64,000 nt of DNA from an uncultured Flavobacteriaceae bacterium (lineage in GTDB: Bacteria; Bacteroidota; Bacteroidia; Flavobacteriales; Flavobacteriaceae): NCBI GenBank assembly GCA_943788165.1, contig CALSPF010000002.1:696909-760908 (forward strand), in the 5' to 3' direction. Under the pieces are notes generated by a model. The model did no database searches, was not told the DNA's origin, and was given only the letters and a program-made list of their open reading frames with translations. This document shows, piece by piece, positions 35,292-45,256 of the stretch. The first letter of the stretch is position 1. The number at the start of each line of letters is the position of its first letter. The position numbers and the translations under genes are program-made.

Positions 35292-35918
35292 CTAATCTTC
35301 CTCGACTTCTCCACGTTTGGATAACTCGTCTCTGACCTTAGCTGCAGATTCGTAATCTTCTTTTTTTACTAACTGAGTTAAAAGTTTTTTAAGTTCATCT
35401 GTTGAGATCTTCTCAAGCTCTTGAATGCCAGGTTTTTGAGGATTCTGTTCCTGAATAAAGTTTTTGATCCATTCATGATCTTCATGTCCGGTTCCGCCGG
35501 CTTGTTCACCATCGGTATAAGAAGCTTTTTTTAAAATATTTTCATAGGTAAATATGGGTGCATCAAAGCGAATCGAGAGCGCAACAGCGTCAGACGTTCG
35601 CGCATCAATTATTTCTTCAATCTCATCACGTTCACAAATCAAGCTTGAGTAAAATACTCCGTCGACTAGTTTGTGGATAATGATTTGCTTGACAATGATC
35701 TTAAAACGCTCAAAACACTGCGCCATCAAATCATGTGTTATGGGGCGGGGCGGGTTGATTTCTTTTTCTAATCCAATTGCGATTGATTGTGCTTCAAACG
35801 CTCCTATGATGATGGGTAAATTTCGGTTACCCTCAAGCTCACTCAAAATCAATGCGTAAGCACCGCTTTGTGCTTGACTGTATGAAATTCCTTTAATTGT
35901 TAACTCTACAAGATCCAT
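35292..35918 (-). CDS. Bifunctional nuclease-domain protein with UVR motif
   Basis: A 208-residue protein. Residues about 1-140 match the bifunctional nuclease (BFN, DUF151) domain: LPIIIGAFEAQSIAIGLE, RPITHDLM and DARTSDAVALSIRFDAPIF. The C-terminal 35 residues form a UvrB/UvrC-like helical hairpin (LKKLLTQLVKKEDYESAAK followed by VRDEL). The combination is common in Bacteroidetes. Its cellular role is poorly known. Gene neighbours thyA and pdhB do not clarify it. Confidence 0.92.
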   Translation of the reverse strand: MDLVELTIKGISYSQAQSGAYALILSELEGNRNLPIIIGAFEAQSIAIGLEKEINPPRPITHDLMAQCFERFKIIVKQIIIHKLVDGVFYSSLICERDEIEEIIDARTSDAVALSIRFDAPIFTYENILKKASYTDGEQAGGTGHEDHEWIKNFIQEQNPQKPGIQELEKISTDELKKLLTQLVKKEDYESAAKVRDELSKRGEVEED

Positions 35919-36036
35919 AATTATTTGAGCTACTTAGAGACAAAGAAAATGAATTAAATGTAAAGCGTTGAAGTATTGCTTAGAAAAATCCTGTATAATA
36001 ACACCTATAAATGAATCTCATATCCCATGAAAGTCT

Positions 36037-36044
36037 TAAATTTG
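36037..36044 (+). promoter_or_regulatory. Candidate -7 element of pdhB
   Basis: TAAATTTG matches TAnnTTTG, 19 bases before the pdhB ATG. No clear -33 TTG at the usual distance. Confidence 0.4.
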
Positions 36045-36063
36045 CGGTCAAATATTACTTTGC

Positions 36064-37047
36064 ATGAAAACAATTCAATTCAGACAAGCCATTGCACAAG
36101 CAATGACGGAAGAAATGAGGAGAGATGAAACAATTTATCTCATGGGAGAAGAAGTCGCAGAATACAACGGCGCATACAAAGCTTCCAAGGGTATGTTAGA
36201 CGAGTTTGGAGAAAAGCGTGTTATCGATACGCCAATATCAGAATTAGGTTTTGCTGGAATAGGAGTTGGTTCTACTATGACGGGTAATCGCCCCATTATC
36301 GAATTCATGACCTTCAATTTTGCCTTAGTTGGGATTGACCAGATCATCAATAATGCTGCGAAAATTAGACAAATGTCAGGAGGCCAATTTCCTTGTCCAA
36401 TCGTTTTTCGTGGACCAACAGCTTCTGCAGGCCAATTAGCAGCGACACACTCGCAAGCCTTTGAAAGCTGGTATGCAAATTGTCCTGGACTAAAAGTAAT
36501 TGTTCCTTCTAATCCATACGATGCCAAAGGATTGCTCAAAGCCGCGATTCGTGATAACGACCCCGTCATCTTTATGGAGTCTGAGCAAATGTATGGTGAT
36601 AAAGGTGAAGTGCCTGAAGATGAATATATCCTTCCAATTGGCGTTGCTGACATCAAACGAAAAGGAACGGATGTTACTATTGTTTCGTTTGGAAAAATAA
36701 TCAAAGAAGCCTATAAGGCTGCCGATGTTTTGGCCGAGGAAGGAATTGAGTGTGAAATTATTGACTTAAGAACCATTCGCCCAATGGATCATGATGCTAT
36801 CATGACTTCAGTAAAGAAAACGAATCGTTTAGTTATTCTTGAAGAAGCATGGCCGTTTGGAAATGTCGCCACTGAAATCACCTATCAAGTACAAAACCAA
36901 TTGTTTGATTACTTAGATGCACCAATTGAAAAAATTAATACCGCTGATACACCTGCTCCTTTTTCACCTGTTTTGCTGGCCGAGTGGTTGCCAAACAGTG
37001 AAGATGTGATTAATTCGGTAAAGAAAGTAATGTATCACAAAAAATAA
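36064..37047 (+). CDS. pdhB: Pyruvate dehydrogenase E1 beta subunit
   Basis: A 327-residue E1-beta subunit of a 2-oxo acid dehydrogenase, most like pyruvate dehydrogenase. MGEEVAEYNGAYKASKGM carries the Glu that activates thiamine diphosphate. DTPISELGFAGIGVGS, FRGPTASAGQLAATHSQ and IDLRTIRPMD are family blocks. The E1-alpha, E2 and E3 genes are not adjacent, as is usual for separately encoded pdhB in many Flavobacteriia. The complex needs lipoate made by LipA from this window. Confidence 0.95.
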   Translation: MKTIQFRQAIAQAMTEEMRRDETIYLMGEEVAEYNGAYKASKGMLDEFGEKRVIDTPISELGFAGIGVGSTMTGNRPIIEFMTFNFALVGIDQIINNAAKIRQMSGGQFPCPIVFRGPTASAGQLAATHSQAFESWYANCPGLKVIVPSNPYDAKGLLKAAIRDNDPVIFMESEQMYGDKGEVPEDEYILPIGVADIKRKGTDVTIVSFGKIIKEAYKAADVLAEEGIECEIIDLRTIRPMDHDAIMTSVKKTNRLVILEEAWPFGNVATEITYQVQNQLFDYLDAPIEKINTADTPAPFSPVLLAEWLPNSEDVINSVKKVMYHKK

Positions 37048-37109
37048 TAATAATCACTTAACCATCGCAAGCTCACTTGCATTTAATTTAGAATAATCAA
37101 TATTTTTTT

Positions 37110-39485
37110 ATGGAATCAAATATTATTTACATACCCTTACTACTTTCAGTTGTTGGACTTATTTATATGTTAATTCGTGCTAGCTGGGTTCGCAGACAAA
37201 GCCCAGGAAGTGAACGCATGATTGAAATTTCAACGGCCATTAAAGAAGGAGCACTTGCCTTTTTAAATGCTGAATATCGTTTACTCTTTATTTTTGTTAT
37301 CATAGCCTCTGTAGCACTTTACGGTATATCTTTAGCAGTAGACACAACTAGTTGGATGATTGTTCCCGCATTTATTTTAGGAGCAGCATTTTCTGCCTTT
37401 GCTGGGAATATTGGAATGCGTATTGCAACAGAAGCGAATGCTAGAACAGCAGAAGCTGCTAAAACTAGTTTACCCAAAGCATTGCAAGTTTCTTTTGGCG
37501 GTGGAACCGTTATGGGACTTGGCGTAGCTGGATTAGCCGTACTTGGATTAACGTTGCTTTTCATGTTCTTTATGGGGCAATTTATGGGACAAGATGGTTC
37601 TTTTTATGAAAATATGACTCTAGTACTAGAAACCCTTGCAGGTTTCTCTTTGGGTGCAGAATCAATTGCATTATTTGCCCGTGTTGGGGGGGGTATTTAT
37701 ACCAAAGCAGCCGATGTTGGTGCTGACCTTGTAGGGAAAGTTGAAGCAGGAATTCCAGAAGATGACCCTCGAAACCCAGCAACGATCGCAGATAATGTTG
37801 GAGACAATGTTGGAGATGTTGCCGGAATGGGTGCCGATTTATTTGGGTCTTATGTTGCAACTGTTCTCGCGGCAATGGTTCTTGGAAACTATCTTATCCG
37901 AGACATGTCGGCGACAGAACAATATACAGATGCATTCAATAATATGGGGCCAATTCTATTACCGATCGTAATTGCTGGAGTAGGAATACTTGCCTCTATT
38001 ATTGGAACTTTCTTCGTAAGCATAAAAAACAACGATGCAAAAGAAGCTAAAGTACAAGCGGCACTTGATCTAGGAAACTGGGCATCGATTGTAATTACAC
38101 TAATTGCCAGTTACTTTTTAATTGACTGGATGCTACCATCAACCATGACAATGAACTTCTTTGGTGAAGGGACAAAAGAAATCCCTTCTATAAATGTCTT
38201 TGGCGCTGCCTGTATTGGTTTGGCTGTTGGGGCTTTAATTTCTATAGTCACGGCTTACTACACTTCTCTAGGGAAGAAACCTGTTATGGATATTGTGCGA
38301 AATAGTTCCACAGGAGCAGCAACCAACATTATTGCAGGTTTAGCCGTTGGGATGAAATCTACGTTCTTGTCTGTGATATTATTTGCAGCAGCGATTTATG
38401 GTTCATATGCACTAGCTGGTTTTTATGGGGTAGCACTTGCAGCTTCAGCTATGATGGCAACCACGGCAATGCAATTAGCTATTGATGCTTTTGGTCCAAT
38501 TGCAGATAATGCAGGTGGAGTTGCAGAAATGAGTGAGCTTGCTCCAGAAGTTAGAGAGCGAACGGATATTCTTGACTCTGTTGGAAACACTACTGCAGCT
38601 GTGGGTAAAGGATTTGCCATAGCTTCTGCAGCATTAACAGCCTTAGCCCTTTTTGCCGCCTATGTAACGTTTACTGGAATTGACGGAATCAACATCTTTA
38701 AAGCAGATGTATTGGCCATGTTATTTGTTGGAGCAATGATTCCTGTTATTTTTTCAGCCCTAGCAATGGAGTCTGTTGGAAAAGCTGCTATGGAAATGGT
38801 GGAAGAAGTTCGTAGACAATTCAGAGAGGTTCCAGGGATTATGGAAGGTACTGGTGTTCCAGAATATGCTAAATGTGTAGACATCTCTACCAAAGCAGCA
38901 TTGAAAGAAATGATTTTACCGGGTTTAATTACCATCATCTCACCAATCTTTATTGGTTTAGTCTTTGGTGCAGAGCCTTTGGGAGGCTATATGGCTGGAG
39001 TATGTGTGAGCGGTGTAATGTGGGCAATTTTTCAAAACAATGCTGGTGGTGCATGGGATAATGCAAAAAAATCTTTTGAAGCTGGTGTTGAAATCAATGG
39101 TGAAATGACTTTTAAAGGGTCTGAAGCGCACAAAGCAGCTGTGACCGGAGACACTGTTGGGGATCCATTCAAAGACACATCTGGTCCTTCAATGAACATT
39201 TTAATTAAATTAACCTGTTTAGTTGGTTTGGTCATTGCTCCTTTATTAGGATCACACCAAGCTTCGCATGTGGCAGAGACGAACAATGAAATCCGTAAAG
39301 AAATTCGTGTTCAAGTAAGTGCCGATGGTACTGATTTGGTGGAAGCAACAATTGAAACAACTACCATCCAAAATGGCGAAAAAACTACAGAAGAAAAAAC
39401 AATTTCCGGAACAGAGCAAGAAGTACAAGCTGCTTTAGATCAAATGAAAGAAGTTGAGGTTGCCATTAATACTACCAAAGAATAA
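37110..39485 (+). CDS. hppA: Membrane-bound ion-translocating pyrophosphatase
   Basis: A 791-residue polytopic pump (about 16 helices) that couples pyrophosphate hydrolysis to Na+ or H+ export. [37 protein letters not shown] residues ([20 protein letters not shown]) form the substrate site. [10 protein letters not shown], at about residue 492, has Ala-Ala where K+-independent forms have Lys, so this should be the K+-dependent class. The end adds about 60 hydrophilic residues after the last helix (from [10 protein letters not shown], Glu/Thr-rich), longer than most relatives. A strong bidirectional terminator follows. Confidence 0.96.
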   Translation: MESNIIYIPLLLSVVGLIYMLIRASWVRRQSPGSERMIEISTAIKEGALAFLNAEYRLLFIFVIIASVALYGISLAVDTTSWMIVPAFILGAAFSAFAGNIGMRIATEANARTAEAAKTSLPKALQVSFGGGTVMGLGVAGLAVLGLTLLFMFFMGQFMGQDGSFYENMTLVLETLAGFSLGAESIALFARVGGGIYTKAADVGADLVGKVEAGIPEDDPRNPATIADNVGDNVGDVAGMGADLFGSYVATVLAAMVLGNYLIRDMSATEQYTDAFNNMGPILLPIVIAGVGILASIIGTFFVSIKNNDAKEAKVQAALDLGNWASIVITLIASYFLIDWMLPSTMTMNFFGEGTKEIPSINVFGAACIGLAVGALISIVTAYYTSLGKKPVMDIVRNSSTGAATNIIAGLAVGMKSTFLSVILFAAAIYGSYALAGFYGVALAASAMMATTAMQLAIDAFGPIADNAGGVAEMSELAPEVRERTDILDSVGNTTAAVGKGFAIASAALTALALFAAYVTFTGIDGINIFKADVLAMLFVGAMIPVIFSALAMESVGKAAMEMVEEVRRQFREVPGIMEGTGVPEYAKCVDISTKAALKEMILPGLITIISPIFIGLVFGAEPLGGYMAGVCVSGVMWAIFQNNAGGAWDNAKKSFEAGVEINGEMTFKGSEAHKAAVTGDTVGDPFKDTSGPSMNILIKLTCLVGLVIAPLLGSHQASHVAETNNEIRKEIRVQVSADGTDLVEATIETTTIQNGEKTTEEKTISGTEQEVQAALDQMKEVEVAINTTKE

Positions 39486-39503
39486 GCAGTAGCGTAACTA
39501 CAT

Positions 39504-39535
39504 AAAAAAAGCGGATCATTTGATCCGCTTTTTTT
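39504..39535. terminator. Bidirectional terminator between hppA and the deoxynucleoside kinase gene
   Basis: GCGGATCA and TGATCCGC (39511-39518 and 39521-39528) form a perfect stem flanked by seven A and seven T, so it can stop transcription from both convergent genes. Confidence 0.9.
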
Positions 39536-39546
39536 ATGCGTAATAA

Positions 39547-40161
39547 TTAAAATAAACCATGGATTTCGGCATCGATCATTTCAATGATTTTGCCAAGATC
39601 CTCAGGCTTGTCGACAAAGTTGATTTCATCAACATCGATGATTAATAATTTCCCCTTGTCGTATCCATGCACCCAGGCTTCATAGCGCTCGTTTAGACGA
39701 CTTAAATAATCAATACTAATAGAATTTTCGAACTCCCTTCCTCTTCGGTGGATATTGTTGACCAAGTTGGGAATACTACTTCGTAGGTAAATCATTAAAT
39801 CTGGTCCAGTAACCATGTTTTCCATGAGGTCAAATAATTCTTTATAATTCTCAAAATCACGCTTGGTGAGTAAACCCATTGCGTGAAGATTGGGTGCGAA
39901 AATATATGCATCTTCATAAATAGTTCTGTCTTGAATAACTTTTTCCCCACTCTTTTGAATTTCCAGCAGTTGTCCAAAACGACTATTTAGAAAGTAAATT
40001 TGAAGGTTAAACGACCAGCGTTCCATTTCGTGGTAAAAATCGTCCAGATAAGGGTTTTCTAAAATCTCCTCATAATGAGCTTGCCATCGATAATGTTTTG
40101 ATAAAAGTTTAGTGAGGGTGGTTTTTCCTGATCCTATATTACCTGCAATGGCAATGTGCAT
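39547..40161 (-). CDS. Deoxynucleoside kinase
   Basis: A 204-residue P-loop kinase of the deoxyadenosine/deoxyguanosine kinase family, salvaging deoxynucleosides. P-loop GNIGSGKTT is at residues 7-15; EEILENPYLDDFY, QDRTIYEDAYIFA and YLRSSIPNLVNNIHRRGR follow, and YDKGKLLIIDVDEINF closes the core. I start it at ATG 40161 (MHIAIAGNIG). The longer in-frame extension to 40281 has no family match and would cover promoter DNA. Confidence 0.93.
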   Translation of the reverse strand: MHIAIAGNIGSGKTTLTKLLSKHYRWQAHYEEILENPYLDDFYHEMERWSFNLQIYFLNSRFGQLLEIQKSGEKVIQDRTIYEDAYIFAPNLHAMGLLTKRDFENYKELFDLMENMVTGPDLMIYLRSSIPNLVNNIHRRGREFENSISIDYLSRLNERYEAWVHGYDKGKLLIIDVDEINFVDKPEDLGKIIEMIDAEIHGLF

Positions 40162-40310
40162 GTGTTCTGTTTTTTTGAAAGGTGAATCTAAAATATTTAA
40201 GGAGCATTTAAAATTAGCTTCTTTTTTTGGAAGATAAAAGGAATTTAGGCCGCATTGTTTCTGTTTGCATTCAATTTGCATAAATTATTTTAAGTATTGA
40301 AAAAAAAGAA

Positions 40311-40318
40311 TACCTTTG
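40311..40318 (+). promoter_or_regulatory. -7 element of the metK operon
   Basis: TACCTTTG fits TAnnTTTG. Transcription should start near 40324, about 7 bases before the SAM-II aptamer, so the riboswitch would be at the very 5' end of the mRNA. TTTT 19 bases upstream is an imperfect -33. Confidence 0.55.
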
Positions 40319-40330
40319 TCCAATAATTAA

Positions 40331-40381
40331 CGAGGAAGGATTTGACTGATTGCAGACCTCGCAAAAAAAATGCTAAAACAG
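40331..40381 (+). promoter_or_regulatory. SAM-II-type riboswitch aptamer upstream of metK
   Basis: The segment shows the compact SAM-II pseudoknot. P1 is CGAGG (40331-40335) with CCTCG (40357-40361). The P1 loop has the conserved GATTTG and TTGCA. The 3' strand TGCTAAAACAG (40371-40381) pairs back into that loop: CTG (40346-40348) with CAG (40379-40381) and GCA (40352-40354) with TGC (40371-40373), leaving the conserved CTAAAA for SAM contact. The class is known from Alphaproteobacteria and Bacteroidetes upstream of methionine and SAM genes, exactly the context here. Motif recognition is mine; a covariance search would confirm it. Confidence 0.85.
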
Positions 40382-40382
40382 A

Positions 40383-40429
40383 ATTGCTTTCACGCAAGAA
40401 GTAATCTTCAAATCCTTCCTGAAAGCAAT
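40383..40429 (+). promoter_or_regulatory. Probable expression platform of the metK riboswitch
   Basis: ATTGCTTTC (40383-40391) is the exact complement of GAAAGCAAT (40421-40429), a 9-bp helix ending 5 bases before the metK ATG. Inside its loop, TCAAATCCTTCCT (40408-40420) is perfectly complementary over 13 bases to 40333-40345 in the aptamer. No T run follows, so control of translation initiation is more likely than termination. Confidence 0.65.
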
Positions 40430-40434
40430 ATTAG

Positions 40435-41706
40435 ATGGCTTATTTTTTTACCTCAGAATCTGTTAGTGAAGGACACCCAGATAAAGTAGCTGACCAAATC
40501 AGTGATGCATTAATTGATAATTTTCTGGCCTTTGATCCAGACAGCAAAGTTGCCTGCGAAACATTGGTAACCACTGGTCAAGCCGTTTTGGCTGGAGAAG
40601 TTAAGAGTTCTACCTATCTCGATGTACAGAAAATTGCGCGCGACACCATCAATAAAATTGGATATACCAAAGGGGAATACCAGTTTTCTGGTGATTCATG
40701 TGGTGTCATTTCTTTAATCCACGAACAGTCGCAAGAAATTAATCAAGGTGTAGATCGCGCAGAAAAAGCTGCACAAGGTGCCGGAGACCAAGGAATCATG
40801 TTTGGCTATGCCTCTAACGAAACCGACAATTATATGCCCTTGGCGTTGGATTTATCCCATAAACTATTGATCGAGCTAGCAGCACTGCGTCGCGAAAACA
40901 AAGAGATTACTTATTTGCGTCCAGATGCGAAGTCACAAGTTACCCTTGAGTATGATGAGAACGATGTGCCAATCCGAATAGACACCATCGTAATTTCTAC
41001 CCAACACGATCCTTTTGATGAAAATGATGACCGAATGTTGGCCAAGATCAAGGAAGATATAATTGCTGTTTTGATTCCACGCGTTAAGGCGCAATTACCA
41101 GAGCGAATACAAACTCTCTTCGATAATAATATCACTTATCATATTAACCCGACAGGTAAATTCGTCATTGGAGGTCCACATGGAGATACAGGTTTAACAG
41201 GAAGAAAAATTATTGTAGATACTTATGGTGGAAAAGGAGGTCATGGTGGAGGTGCCTTTAGTGGAAAAGATCCAAGCAAGGTAGATAGAAGTGCAGCTTA
41301 TGCCTCACGCCACATCGCTAAAAATCTTGTTGCGGCTGGAGTAGCCGATGAATTATTGGTGCAACTTAGCTATGCCATTGGTGTAGCAGAACCAACCTCA
41401 ATCGCGGTCAATACCTACGGAAAATCAAATGTTGATTTAACCGATGGACAAATCGCAGAGAAAATCAAAACCATTTTTAATTTAACACCCTACGGTATAG
41501 AACAGCGTTTAAAATTGCGCACGCCCATCTATTCTGAAACGGCTGCCTATGGTCATATGGGGAGAACACCACAGAAAATAACCAAAACCTTTGAATCACC
41601 TTACAGTGGTAAAAAAGAACTGGAAGTAGAATTATTTCCTTGGGAAAAATTAGATCAAGTAGATTGTGTTAAAAAAGCATTTAACCTACAGAAGTTCAAT
41701 GGATAA
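40435..41706 (+). CDS. metK: S-adenosylmethionine synthetase
   Basis: A 423-residue methionine adenosyltransferase making SAM from ATP and methionine. [20 protein letters not shown] (ATP site), [33 protein letters not shown] and [19 protein letters not shown] are invariant family blocks. It is first in a seven-gene methionine operon and lies behind a SAM-II riboswitch, giving direct end-product feedback. Its stop overlaps the metX start by 8 bases. The sequence is slightly longer than E. coli MetK (384) because of insertions in the middle domain. Confidence 0.97.
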   Translation: MAYFFTSESVSEGHPDKVADQISDALIDNFLAFDPDSKVACETLVTTGQAVLAGEVKSSTYLDVQKIARDTINKIGYTKGEYQFSGDSCGVISLIHEQSQEINQGVDRAEKAAQGAGDQGIMFGYASNETDNYMPLALDLSHKLLIELAALRRENKEITYLRPDAKSQVTLEYDENDVPIRIDTIVISTQHDPFDENDDRMLAKIKEDIIAVLIPRVKAQLPERIQTLFDNNITYHINPTGKFVIGGPHGDTGLTGRKIIVDTYGGKGGHGGGAFSGKDPSKVDRSAAYASRHIAKNLVAAGVADELLVQLSYAIGVAEPTSIAVNTYGKSNVDLTDGQIAEKIKTIFNLTPYGIEQRLKLRTPIYSETAAYGHMGRTPQKITKTFESPYSGKKELEVELFPWEKLDQVDCVKKAFNLQKFNG

Positions 41707-42649
41707 CGACGTTTTTATTAATGAATTGAAGCAAATTCGTTTAACCAACGGACAGGAACTCAGCTACCAACATTTTGGCTGTGATTATTCTTCTTGTCCT
41801 GTAGTGGTTATAAACCATCCGCTTACTGCAAACTCTAATGTGACTGGAGAAAACGGATGGTGGAATGAAATCGTTGGTGCTAATAAAGTCATTGATACCA
41901 ATCGTTTTGCTGTAATTGCTTTTAATATTCCAGGAAATGGATATGATGGGACAGTCATTGAAAACTATGCCAATTGGCATACAGGCACCATTGCTGGGTT
42001 TTTCTGTGCAGGATTAAGGCAATTAGGAATCACAAAAATCCACACATTAATTGGTGGTTCACTTGGTGCTGGAATTGCTTGGGAAATGTCCGCTTTGAGT
42101 CCAAATTACATTGAACGCCTAATTCCTATTGCTGGAGATTGGAAGTCGTCTGACTGGATGATTGCCACAACCTATATTCAAAATCAGATTTTGGAGAGCA
42201 GCCCCAAACCACTCGAAATTGCACGCATGCACGCCATGATGTGTTATCGAACACCACAGTCGTTTAAATTGCGGTTTAATCGTACGAACAATAAAGAACT
42301 CAATATTTACAATGTTGAATCTTGGTTGCTTTATCATGGAAATAAATTAAAGGAACGTTTTCAGTTGCAAGCCTACAAGGCAATGAACCATTTATTAGGA
42401 AAGATTGATATTAGCCGTAACGGGGAATCCTTTGAAGAAAACATTCAAAATATACAGTCCGAAATTCATATAATATCCATCGACAGTGATTTGTTTTTCC
42501 CCTTGTCGGAAGATTGTGAAACAGTTGCTTTGGCAGAGAAAGCTGATGTCAATATTCACCATCACATTATCAGTTCAGATTTTGGTCACGATGCTTTTCT
42601 GATGGAACACAAAAAAGTAAAAGAAATACTCACCACTATATTAAATTAA
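41699..42649 (+). CDS. metX: Homoserine O-acyltransferase (MetX-like)
   Basis: A 316-residue alpha/beta-hydrolase-fold acyltransferase that activates homoserine, usually with acetyl-Co[14 protein letters not shown] forms the oxyanion region, [12 protein letters not shown] the nucleophile elbow, [10 protein letters not shown] the acid and [12 protein letters not shown] the His. It is shorter than typical MetX (350-380) because the lid is reduced. The start is ATG 41699, overlapping metK by 8 bases; the earlier in-frame TTG at 41666 would lie inside metK. Acetyl versus succinyl specificity is not certain. Confidence 0.88.
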   Translation: MDNDVFINELKQIRLTNGQELSYQHFGCDYSSCPVVVINHPLTANSNVTGENGWWNEIVGANKVIDTNRFAVIAFNIPGNGYDGTVIENYANWHTGTIAGFFCAGLRQLGITKIHTLIGGSLGAGIAWEMSALSPNYIERLIPIAGDWKSSDWMIATTYIQNQILESSPKPLEIARMHAMMCYRTPQSFKLRFNRTNNKELNIYNVESWLLYHGNKLKERFQLQAYKAMNHLLGKIDISRNGESFEENIQNIQSEIHIISIDSDLFFPLSEDCETVALAEKADVNIHHHIISSDFGHDAFLMEHKKVKEILTTILN

Positions 42650-42659
42650 GAAACAGCTT

Positions 42660-43088
42660 ATGAAAGTAAATTTAGAGCGTATCAACAAAGATTATCTTTT
42701 CGAAGTTCGTAACGAAGCGGGGAGAAGTGTAATCTTGGACAATAAGTCAAAAGAAGAAGGTGTAGTTGCTGGAATTAGTCCAATGGAACTTGTTCTTATG
42801 GGAGTGGCTGGCTGTAGTAGTATCGATATTGTTGCCATTCTTGGGAAGCAAAAAATAAACCCAGATAGCCTTTGTATGGAGGTGCACGGTCTTCGCAACG
42901 AAGGAGATGTGCCTGCGTTATTTCACACCATAGAAATCACCATTCATCTAGAAGGAGAAGATATTAGCCCGGAAAAAGCAACACGTGCGGCGAAGCTTTC
43001 CTATGAAAAATATTGTTCCGTTTCTAAAATGATCGATAGGGTGGCAGATATACGATTTAACATCATTCTTAACGGAAAAGCGGTATGA
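42660..43088 (+). CDS. OsmC-family protein in the methionine operon
   Basis: A 142-residue OsmC/Ohr-type protein. Cys52 (GVAGCSSIDIV) and Cys119 (YEKYCSVSK) match the redox-active pair of the family, which reduces organic hydroperoxides. It lies between metX and the metZ-like gene, with its stop overlapping the next start by 4 bases (ATGA). Such placement is seen in other Bacteroidetes. Whether it handles a sulfur intermediate or protects the thiol enzymes is not known. Confidence 0.88.
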   Translation: MKVNLERINKDYLFEVRNEAGRSVILDNKSKEEGVVAGISPMELVLMGVAGCSSIDIVAILGKQKINPDSLCMEVHGLRNEGDVPALFHTIEITIHLEGEDISPEKATRAAKLSYEKYCSVSKMIDRVADIRFNIILNGKAV

Positions 43089-44254
43089 GTCAACGATTAG
43101 AAACAAAAGCCATTCGAACACAAATGAAACGTTCTCAGTACATGGAGCATTCAACGCCTTTGCACCTTACCTCAAGTTTTGTTTTTGAGGATGCAGAAGA
43201 AATGCGTGCAGCTTTTGCAGAAGAGAAAGAACGCAATATCTATAGCCGTTTTACCAACCCTAATACATCAGAATTGGTGGAAAAGGTAGCAGATATGGAA
43301 GGCGCCGAAGACGGCGTTTCTTTTGCTACAGGCATGGGAGCTGTATTTGGCACCTTTGCCGCATTACTCAATAGTGGAGATCATATCGTATCTGCCCGTG
43401 CTGTCTTTGGATCAACCCATACTTTATTTACTAAGTTTCTGCCAAAATGGAATATTGAAACCAGCTATTTCAATTTAGAAGAAATTGACACTATTGAGAC
43501 CTTGATTCAGCCCAACACAAAAATCATTTATGCTGAATCACCCACCAATCCTGGCGTAGCCATTTTAGACCTAGTCTATTTGGGTGAAGTGACCAAAAAG
43601 CACAACTTAATTTTGGTTATTGATAATTGTTTTGCCACACCTTATTTACAACAACCCATCAAGTTTGGTGCAGATATAGTTATCCATTCTGCCACAAAAT
43701 TAATCGATGGACAGGGTCGGGTTTTAGGCGGAGTTACGGTTGGACGAAAAGAGTTGATAAGAGAGATTTACCTTTTTGCGCGCAATACTGGTTCGGCACT
43801 TTCTCCCTTCAATGCTTGGGTATTGTCTAAGAGCATGGAAACTTTGCCTGTGCGCGTAGATCGTCATTGCCAAACAGCACTAACCACAGCCGAATTCTTG
43901 GAAAATCACCCCAAAGTAAACTGGGTGAAATATCCATTCCTCAAATCGCATCCACAATATGCTTTGGCCAAAAAGCAAATGAGTCAAGGGGGAACAATTA
44001 TTGCTTTCGAAGTAAAAGGAGGTTTAACTGCCGGTCAACGTTTTTTTGATAGCATCAAACTATTAAGCCTTTCTTCTAATTTGGGAGATTCACGAACCAT
44101 CGTAACACATCCGGCTTCTACCACACATAGTAAACTTGTTGAGACAGATAGATTGGCCGTAGGAATTACCGATGGAATGGTGCGTTTATCGATTGGTTTA
44201 GAGCACTATGAAGATATTCAAAACGACCTAGCACAAGCGTTAGATAAAATATAA
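43085..44254 (+). CDS. metZ: O-acylhomoserine sulfhydrylase (MetZ/MetB-like)
   Basis: A 389-residue PLP enzyme of the Cys/Met metabolism family. YSRFTNPNTSELVEKVADME binds phosphate and substrate, VVIDNC-like LVIDNCFATPYLQQP carries the PLP Asp, and the Schiff-base lysine is in HSATKLIDGQGRVLGG (about residue 204). It should convert activated homoserine plus sulfide directly to homocysteine, which the following MetH methylates. Sulfhydrylase rather than cystathionine synthase is inferred from operon context and sequence feel. The next gene starts immediately after its stop. Confidence 0.9.
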   Translation: MSQRLETKAIRTQMKRSQYMEHSTPLHLTSSFVFEDAEEMRAAFAEEKERNIYSRFTNPNTSELVEKVADMEGAEDGVSFATGMGAVFGTFAALLNSGDHIVSARAVFGSTHTLFTKFLPKWNIETSYFNLEEIDTIETLIQPNTKIIYAESPTNPGVAILDLVYLGEVTKKHNLILVIDNCFATPYLQQPIKFGADIVIHSATKLIDGQGRVLGGVTVGRKELIREIYLFARNTGSALSPFNAWVLSKSMETLPVRVDRHCQTALTTAEFLENHPKVNWVKYPFLKSHPQYALAKKQMSQGGTIIAFEVKGGLTAGQRFFDSIKLLSLSSNLGDSRTIVTHPASTTHSKLVETDRLAVGITDGMVRLSIGLEHYEDIQNDLAQALDKI

Positions 44255-45256
44255 ATGACAGCAATAGAAAAAGCTTTACAGGAAAGAATTTTGGTTTTAG
44301 ACGGCGCCATGGGTACCATGCTTCAGGCCTATAAATTTGAGGAAGAAGATTTTCGTGGAGATCGCTTTACAACGCATCCTTCTCCTTTGAAAGGGAACAA
44401 TGACTTGTTGTCCTTGACCCAGCCAGAAGCCATAAAAGCAGTTCATCGCGCTTATTTTGAAGTTGGTGCGGATATTGTAGAAACCAACACCTTTTCTTCT
44501 ACTTCAATTGGAATGGCAGATTATGCCATGGAAGATTGGGTCTACGAACTCAACGTCCAATCGGCAAAACTTGCCCGTGAAGTAGCCGACGAATTCACTA
44601 ATGCCAATCCACATAAACCTCGTTTTGTTGCAGGATCGATTGGTCCAACCAACAGAACAGCCAGCATGTCTCCCGATGTCAATGACCCGGGATTTAGGGC
44701 CGTAACCTTTGATGATTTGGTTGAGAGTTACAGTGAGCAGGTACGCGGATTGGTCGAAGGAGGATCTGATGTGCTTTTGGTTGAAACGGTTTTCGATACC
44801 TTAAACGCCAAAGCGGCTTTATTTGCCATTGATGTGTTAAAAGAAGAGAACAATTGGGACATCCCCGTCATGATTAGCGGGACAATAACCGATGCTAGTG
44901 GGCGAACCCTTTCTGGACAAACCGTTGAAGCTTTTGCCACATCGGTTTCGCATATTCCCTTGTTGAGTATTGGCTTTAATTGCGCTTTAGGGGCTGACCA
45001 ATTACTGCCCTATGTACGTCGTTTGTCCAAAGAAACCGAAGTCATGGTATCTGCTCATCCCAATGCAGGTTTACCCAATGCCTTTGGTGCCTATGATCAG
45101 ACGCCCGAGGAGATGCGCGATCTAATAGAAAAGTATTTAGAAGAAAACCTCATTAATATTATTGGGGGCTGCTGTGGTTCAACCCCAGAGCATATTCAGC
45201 TTATTGCTGAAGTAGCGTCGAACTACTCACCTAGAAAAATAAACATCAACGCCTAA
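44255..45256 (+). CDS. metH: Methionine synthase, homocysteine-binding half
   Basis: A 333-residue protein equal to the first module of cobalamin-dependent methionine synthase. [13 protein letters not shown] starts the TIM barrel. The zinc ligands are the Cys in [10 protein letters not shown] and the Cys pair in [12 protein letters not shown]. It binds and activates homocysteine and must work with the partner encoded by the next gene. Split MetH is common in Bacteroidetes. The stop and next start overlap as TAATG, so the two halves are made together. Confidence 0.95.
   Translation: MTAIEKALQERILVLDGAMGTMLQAYKFEEEDFRGDRFTTHPSPLKGNNDLLSLTQPEAIKAVHRAYFEVGADIVETNTFSSTSIGMADYAMEDWVYELNVQSAKLAREVADEFTNANPHKPRFVAGSIGPTNRTASMSPDVNDPGFRAVTFDDLVESYSEQVRGLVEGGSDVLLVETVFDTLNAKAALFAIDVLKEENNWDIPVMISGTITDASGRTLSGQTVEAFATSVSHIPLLSIGFNCALGADQLLPYVRRLSKETEVMVSAHPNAGLPNAFGAYDQTPEEMRDLIEKYLEENLINIIGGCCGSTPEHIQLIAEVASNYSPRKININA

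Noticed and set aside
36135..36704. A 189-codon open frame antisense to pdhB
   Set aside because: Its product has no domain-like pattern and pdhB on the other strand is complete with all family motifs; it is a shadow frame caused by codon bias.
40162..40281. N-terminal extension of the deoxynucleoside kinase
   Set aside because: The open frame continues upstream of MHIAIAGNIG, but kinases of this family begin at the P-loop strand, and the extra 40 residues have no family match.
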